This document shows positions 14,488 to 18,339 of a DNA stretch of 18,339 nucleotides, in pieces. Source of the DNA: Candidatus Nanohalarchaeota archaeon (lineage in GTDB: Archaea > EX4484-52). The DNA lies in the NCBI GenBank assembly GCA_030632385.1, contig DAOVUW010000009.1:1-18339 (forward strand). The letters run 5' to 3'. The notes under the pieces were generated by a model. That model was not told the DNA's origin, did not search any database, and saw only the letters and a list, made by a program, of their open reading frames with translations. The position numbers were made by a program, and so were the translations under genes. Within the stretch, counting starts at the first letter, position 1. Each line of letters starts with the position of its first letter.

Positions 14488-15198
14488 TTATAATATCATA
14501 AGTAAATGAACAAAAAATCCTGCGCTTAATGTTGAAATAAAATTGACAGTTCCGTTTGTCATTTTTCCTTTATTTTCAAATAATTGCCCCAAAATGCTGT
14601 CTATTATCGTTCCAAAAATACCTCCGGCAAACACGCATATAAGTAGTTTAAATTTCATATCATGCAAATCTGCACTTAGGAAGGATGGATATAAAAGATA
14701 ACTCGAAACTGCAATAATTAATGCTCCTACACCTCCTGCAAAAAAACCAAGTGCGCTTACACCACCATTTGTTCCCGGCTCAACTGTTTTTTTTGGATCC
14801 AGAAAAAGAACAGGTTTTTTGGAAGAAATCATTCCTATTTCAGAACTTAGAGTATCCGCAAGAGCCGCAGAAATACTGCCCAAATAAATAAAAGGAAAAT
14901 TAAATAAAACGCTTGTGAATGCTACAAGCCCATTTGAAATTACATTATCAAAATCTCTTGTTTTGTGCTCTGTTACTTTTTTTCTTTTTTTCCTTCCATA
15001 ATAAGTGCTTAAAAGTCCAATTATGAAAAATAAGAAAAGGATTAAAAACCATTCAAACCCTTTGTATTTGAAAATAACAGCTCCAAAAAAGAGAGAAATA
15101 ACAATTGCATAAAAATCAAATGCTTTTATCCAGACCAGAATCAATGAAAGTACAATAAAGAACACCAATAGCGTTGCTTCAAAAAGTACAATTACCAT
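14488..15198 (-). CDS. DUF92 (TMEM19/VTE6-like) integral membrane protein
   Basis: A 236-residue protein with about six membrane segments. Family signatures are ISAALADTLSSEIGMIS (centre), PGTNGGVSALGFFAGGVGA, and GTIIDSILGQL near the C-terminus. Plant VTE6, a member of this family, is a phytyl-phosphate kinase; a CTP- or NTP-linked isoprenyl-phosphate kinase role in archaeal lipid or prenyl salvage is therefore plausible, not shown. The frame opens at a TTG at 15216, but the ATG at 15198 is preferred: it follows the SBDS stop by one base, so translation is probably coupled. Confidence 0.82.
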   Translation of the reverse strand: MVIVLFEATLLVFFIVLSLILVWIKAFDFYAIVISLFFGAVIFKYKGFEWFLILFLFFIIGLLSTYYGRKKRKKVTEHKTRDFDNVISNGLVAFTSVLFNFPFIYLGSISAALADTLSSEIGMISSKKPVLFLDPKKTVEPGTNGGVSALGFFAGGVGALIIAVSSYLLYPSFLSADLHDMKFKLLICVFAGGIFGTIIDSILGQLFENKGKMTNGTVNFISTLSAGFFVHLLMIL

Positions 15199-15199
15199 A

Positions 15200-15880
15200 T
15201 TATTTTTTATTAACAATTATTTCATTTTTGCACATTTTAGTCAGATGCTCTAAGAAAGAAGTTGATTTGCCTGAAGATATTTCCACAAATACAATCCAAA
15301 AATCAGATGTCCATTTTTCTTTCAATATCTTTGCACTTTCCCGCACGACTCTTTGCACTGCCCTGGAATCAGATATGGGTATTTTCAATTCAATTTCATC
15401 TTTTTGAATGATTATGGGAAGCACAGGCATTATTTTTTTTAATGCCTCTTTGATTTGTTCATCAATATTTCCGAAAACTTCAACATTGAAATGAGCTTCC
15501 TTAAATGCAAGTTCAATACGAGCAGGTGTCGGAGGACAATTTGTTCGCGGATCCAGACCTTCCCGGCATATAAAGTCAATTATCTGCTTTCTTTTTCTCT
15601 CCTGCAGTTCCTGTTTTTCTTTTGTCGTCATCTGGATTTGCCCTTTTTTCAAGATTTCTTCAGCAATTTTTTCAAGATCAATGCTTCCAAAACATTCCTT
15701 TAAATCTTCTTCATTTGCTCGCTCTGCCTTTTTGATATCAGAAAAGCAGTACTCTCCGACAATAAGATCTTCAATAGGGATTTTCTTGTTGTTTTTCCAT
15801 TCCAGATACTTGTCAAAGTCGAGCAAAAGGTCAAATGTTTTTTTATTTTTTTTCAATTGTGCGATTATTGTTTTTGTCAT
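15200..15880 (-). CDS. sbds: SBDS-family ribosome maturation factor
   Basis: SBDS/Sdo1 works with an EF-2-type GTPase to release the anti-association factor aIF6 and activate the large ribosomal subunit. The hallmark central segment is GQIQMTTKEKQELQERKR (around residues 81-98), followed by IIDFICREGLDPRTNCPPTPARIE and a C-terminal ferredoxin-like domain (about 160-226). The 226-residue length is normal for archaea. The frame begins with a TTG at 15886; the ATG at 15880 is preferred because the TATA-like box at 15902-15909 is centred 25.5 nt upstream. First gene of the SBDS, DUF92, EamA operon. Confidence 0.93.
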   Translation of the reverse strand: MTKTIIAQLKKNKKTFDLLLDFDKYLEWKNNKKIPIEDLIVGEYCFSDIKKAERANEEDLKECFGSIDLEKIAEEILKKGQIQMTTKEKQELQERKRKQIIDFICREGLDPRTNCPPTPARIELAFKEAHFNVEVFGNIDEQIKEALKKIMPVLPIIIQKDEIELKIPISDSRAVQRVVRESAKILKEKWTSDFWIVFVEISSGKSTSFLEHLTKMCKNEIIVNKK

Positions 15881-15901
15881 ATTCAAACCAATAAAATCTA
15901 A

Positions 15902-15909
15902 TTATATAA
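15902..15909. promoter_or_regulatory. Palindromic bidirectional TATA box
   Basis: TTATATAA is a perfect palindrome centred at 15905.5. The leftward sbds ATG (15880) and the rightward gatC ATG (15931) are each exactly 25.5 nt from the centre. One TATA element could therefore drive two leaderless transcripts in opposite directions. Confidence 0.6.
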
Positions 15910-15930
15910 AGATTTCTTTAAAATAACAAT

Positions 15931-16209
15931 ATGTTTAAGGATATTGATAGATTATGCAAGCTCTCGAGAATTGAATTGACAGATGCAGAAAAAAAAACAT
16001 TCAGCAATCAAATAAATGAAGTAATTTTGATGTTTGACGAACTCGACGAAGCAAATACAGATAAAATAGAACCCAGCTTTCATATATTTGATATTAAAAA
16101 CAAATACAGGAAAGATGAAATTTGCGAATTTGACAATATTGATTTAATTAAAAAAAATATAAAATTCAGCAAAGACGATTATGTTATTGGACCAAAAGTA
16201 TTCGAGTGA
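15931..16209 (+). CDS. gatC: Glu/Asp-tRNA(Gln/Asn) amidotransferase subunit GatC
   Basis: GatC stabilises the GatA-GatB amidotransferase that converts Glu-tRNA(Gln) or Asp-tRNA(Asn) to Gln- or Asn-tRNA. Matching features are IDRLCKLSRIELTDAEKK at the N-terminus, QINEVILMFDELDEANTD, a central IEPS, and the later KYRKDE, which corresponds to the family's conserved Arg-x-Asp. Length (92 residues) is typical. The gene is alone here; gatA and gatB are not in the window. Its start is fixed by the symmetric TATA element it shares with sbds. Confidence 0.9.
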   Translation: MFKDIDRLCKLSRIELTDAEKKTFSNQINEVILMFDELDEANTDKIEPSFHIFDIKNKYRKDEICEFDNIDLIKKNIKFSKDDYVIGPKVFE

Positions 16210-16262
16210 AAAATTATTCTTTGATTTATTAATGGTTTATATTTTTTAATTCAATTCAAACA

Positions 16263-17246
16263 TCAATAAGAAACGATTCTGATAAAATGACCCCTTTCAA
16301 TCAATTTGATATGTTCAGAAATTCTTATTGAAAATTCAGAGAATTTTTCACTGACTTTGTTGGTGGAATTATCTGGATTAATAAATTTTGGATTTATATA
16401 TCTCAACTTGTTTTTTGTATGAAAATCATAATTCTTTGGATCATCAATTATTTTCAAGTTAGGATTAAGCATATCTAATTTTTTCAAGATTCTTTCATTG
16501 CCAGATTCTTTTAATTTAGTGTATACATGCAAATCATCCTTAAATAAATCATTTTCATTTAAAATTTTCTTCTCAAGCGCAATTTTAATTGCATCTGCAA
16601 GTATCTGAAATAAAGCAATTTCTTTGGGAAAAGACCATATTTCTTCATCTATTCTCATATAATTCTCTGCAAATTTTTTTGCAGTCTCTTTATTTTTAAT
16701 GATGATTTCGCCATCATGCACAATAAACTTTGAAATATATTCGTTGATTTTGTCGCTGAATCCCTCTCTTGCAATCATGTCTCTTAAAGTGTAATCTATC
16801 CTGTCTGCGCATAAATCCGGCAGTTTTTTCTCCAGCAATCCAAAGTTATTTTCATCTAAAATCATGTTGATTTTAAAATCATATTTTTCAAGAATCGCAG
16901 GAATCTCTGACTGACGAATTATTTTTTCATGAAACATCTCATGAAACTCCTGATCTGGATTGTTCTTTTTGAATACAAAATCTATCACATGCGAGAAAGC
17001 TGTGTGCGGAACATCATGAAGCAATCCTGCGATTTGTTCTTCAACAGGAGCTCCAATATTTTTCAAAAGAATCATTACTCCGACTGAATGTTCATATCTC
17101 GTCACTGTTTTTCCTTCAATTGCATATTGAGATGCTCCTGCTTGATTTATTCCTTTTAGTCTTTGAACAGGTTTGGAGTTGATTAATTCAATTAAAACAG
17201 GCTCTTTAATTTCTGCAATTCCATATACTCTGTCTTTTATTTCCAT
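16263..17246 (-). CDS. HD-domain phosphohydrolase
   Basis: A 327-residue metal-dependent phosphohydrolase of the HD superfamily, close to dGTPase/SAMHD1-like archaeal proteins. Metal ligands are visible: H53 in TRYEHSVG, the HD pair H77-D78 in GLLHDVPHTAFSH, with H81 and H86, and D148 in CADRIDY. The N-terminal KDRVYGIAEIKEPVLIELI and PVQRLKGINQAG fit this subgroup. The C-terminal 170 residues are helical and less conserved. Likely substrates are nucleoside triphosphates or related nucleotides; this is not resolved. The ATG at 17246 has a TATA-like TTTATAAAAC about 29 nt upstream, implying a leaderless message. Confidence 0.88.
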   Translation of the reverse strand: MEIKDRVYGIAEIKEPVLIELINSKPVQRLKGINQAGASQYAIEGKTVTRYEHSVGVMILLKNIGAPVEEQIAGLLHDVPHTAFSHVIDFVFKKNNPDQEFHEMFHEKIIRQSEIPAILEKYDFKINMILDENNFGLLEKKLPDLCADRIDYTLRDMIAREGFSDKINEYISKFIVHDGEIIIKNKETAKKFAENYMRIDEEIWSFPKEIALFQILADAIKIALEKKILNENDLFKDDLHVYTKLKESGNERILKKLDMLNPNLKIIDDPKNYDFHTKNKLRYINPKFINPDNSTNKVSEKFSEFSIRISEHIKLIERGHFIRIVSY

Positions 17247-17269
17247 AGTTAACTACAGGGAGGAAAATA

Positions 17270-17281
17270 AGTTTTATAAAT
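17270..17281 (-). promoter_or_regulatory. TATA-like box of the HD-domain gene
   Basis: Reads ATTTATAAAACT on the minus strand, centred about 29 nt before the ATG at 17246. The rest of the 17247-17458 gap is AT-rich with no convincing gene. Confidence 0.45.
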
Positions 17282-17458
17282 ATCACAATTGCCTGAAGTT
17301 ATCTTAATTTTGACATCAACATTCAAATAATCAGAAAAACTTTTTTATTGTTTAAATGAAAAAATATTTAATAATGAATAACTATTACATATTGATATGG
17401 CTTTTTGTGGTATTTAAAGTGCTTTGGGATTACAAAACTATTTTTTTACAAAAAAGAA

Positions 17459-18325
17459 TCAATATAATGGCTCCGGCGAAGGTTCTTTTGCAGCTTCCCG
17501 AGCAAGTGCATTTTCCACCTGCATTTCGCAACTCTTTCGCTCTTCTGTTTTTTCAGAAGGTATCATTGTGCAAGTATGTTTATCTTTCCGAAGAACTGCA
17601 ACTTGCTTGACGCAACTATACCACGAATAAGTCTCAAGCTCGATATTATTACATCCTTGAATATTATCCATTTCCACTGCAAGCTTCATGTGGCACTGGT
17701 CTCTTTTGTACTGATTGTCAATTTTCTTGCACAGAAGGTTTCCTTTTATGAGTGGAGCAACTCTCAGATAGCAGTCATCCTTATAAGTTGGGTCATTTAT
17801 ATCATCGCACAATAGTTCATTTCTATTTTCCTGTGCAAAGTGCAGGATGCATTCATCCCTGTATTTAGTGTCTGTAATTTCTATTGTGCGACAGTTATCA
17901 ACATCTCCTGCTTTTTTTGCATACGCCACGATGCACATATCTGTCTCCCAGTCACCATCCTGTTTTGTACATATATGCATCTCTTTTTTATTAACTGCAA
18001 TACTTGTGTAGCATTCCCTCCTGTTGACCTCTGCATCTACTTTTGCACACAGGTTTTCATTATTTGTCTTTAATGCAACATTTTCATAACATGTGCCTGT
18101 ATAACTGCTTTTTTCAGGCATCTTCCGGCAGATGGATACTTCTCCTGTCTCCTTTGCAACAGCAGCATAGCACTTATCAATACGATTGATATTCTCACTA
18201 GTATCCAACTTATCGCATAATGAAACATCGCCTTTTTTTGCAATCTGAGAAATCTCTGAATCTATGCATCCGCTGGTAAACATCGTCAAAACCAGCAAAG
18301 ACATAATCAAAAAAGAGTATTTCAT
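17459..18325 (-). CDS. Lipoprotein made of about nine two-cysteine repeats
   Basis: A 288-residue exported protein. A signal with lipobox FTSGC places the lipidated Cys at residue 20. The mature part is a tandem array of about nine units of 26-33 residues. Each unit has a Cys after a short hydrophobic position (LCDKL, ICRKM, LCAKV, ICTKQ, NCRTI, LCDDI, LCKKI, GCNNI, TCTMI), then a second Cys about 11-17 residues later followed by a helix (for example DKCYAAVA, RECYTSIA, DQCHMKLA). That gives 18 cysteines, probably paired within or between units, forming an extracellular helical solenoid. I do not recognise a named family; a binding or adhesion role is only inference. The ATG is 14 nt from the window edge, so its promoter is not visible. 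Confidence 0.75.
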   Translation of the reverse strand: MKYSFLIMSLLVLTMFTSGCIDSEISQIAKKGDVSLCDKLDTSENINRIDKCYAAVAKETGEVSICRKMPEKSSYTGTCYENVALKTNNENLCAKVDAEVNRRECYTSIAVNKKEMHICTKQDGDWETDMCIVAYAKKAGDVDNCRTIEITDTKYRDECILHFAQENRNELLCDDINDPTYKDDCYLRVAPLIKGNLLCKKIDNQYKRDQCHMKLAVEMDNIQGCNNIELETYSWYSCVKQVAVLRKDKHTCTMIPSEKTEERKSCEMQVENALAREAAKEPSPEPLY

Positions 18326-18339
18326 GAATATATATACTC

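Noticed and set aside
17356..17610. Rightward 84-codon ORF with a hydrophobic start
   Set aside because: Most of it runs antisense through the end of the Cys-repeat lipoprotein gene, which has clear repeats and a lipobox; no motif supports the ORF.

Overview
The window reads as a gene-dense, AT-rich archaeal chromosome segment. The archaeal signature genes are a Nop5-family C/D-box RNP protein, SBDS, an Hjc-type Holliday junction resolvase, an archaeal-type S-adenosylhomocysteine hydrolase without the C-terminal tail, and several class III (prepilin) signal peptides. Most starts look leaderless, with an AT-rich TATA-like box about 22-29 nt before the ATG; a few genes carry a GTGAT Shine-Dalgarno-like element instead. 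Small genes, short gaps and many small membrane or lipoprotein genes suggest a DPANN-type lineage (Woesearchaeota/Pacearchaeota-like). That lineage call is inference from style, not from a marker-gene search.

Layout, left to right. (1) 1-925: a 5'-truncated HIT-family gene, then two tandem copies of a hairpin-rich repeat. (2) 926-2668: a secreted, asparagine-rich prepilin-like protein and a Nudix hydrolase diverge from a shared AT-rich promoter. (3) 2669-2892: a convergent spacer with a cloverleaf-like inverted-repeat structure. (4) 2893-5602: scpB, two tandemly duplicated coiled-coil genes and the divergent nop5 gene. A decayed copy of the nop5 start lies between the duplicates. (5) 5632-7832: a stand-alone B3/4 editing-domain protein, a type IV pilin, a third inverted copy of the hairpin repeat, and a membrane-anchored Holliday-resolvase-like endonuclease. 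(6) 7893-11513, all rightward: a small conserved protein, a second prepilin-like protein, ahcY, and a membrane-anchored winged-helix regulator. (7) 11527-12644: an hjc and lipoprotein pair, leftward. (8) 12695-13641: a thioredoxin reductase split by a one-base slip in an A8 run. (9) 13648-15880: a leftward SBDS, DUF92, EamA operon, divergent from gatC. (10) 16263-18325: an HD phosphohydrolase and a lipoprotein built from about nine two-cysteine repeats.

Most of the content is housekeeping: translation quality control and ribosome maturation (B3/4, SBDS, GatC, Nop5), chromosome segregation and recombination (ScpB, Hjc), and methyl-cycle and redox metabolism (AhcY, TrxR). Cell-surface genes are interspersed. 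The least explained signals are the three-copy structured repeat, the duplication with a fossil of the nop5 start, the split thioredoxin reductase, and the Cys-repeat lipoprotein. I saw no CRISPR array, transposase, tRNA, rRNA or defence island.
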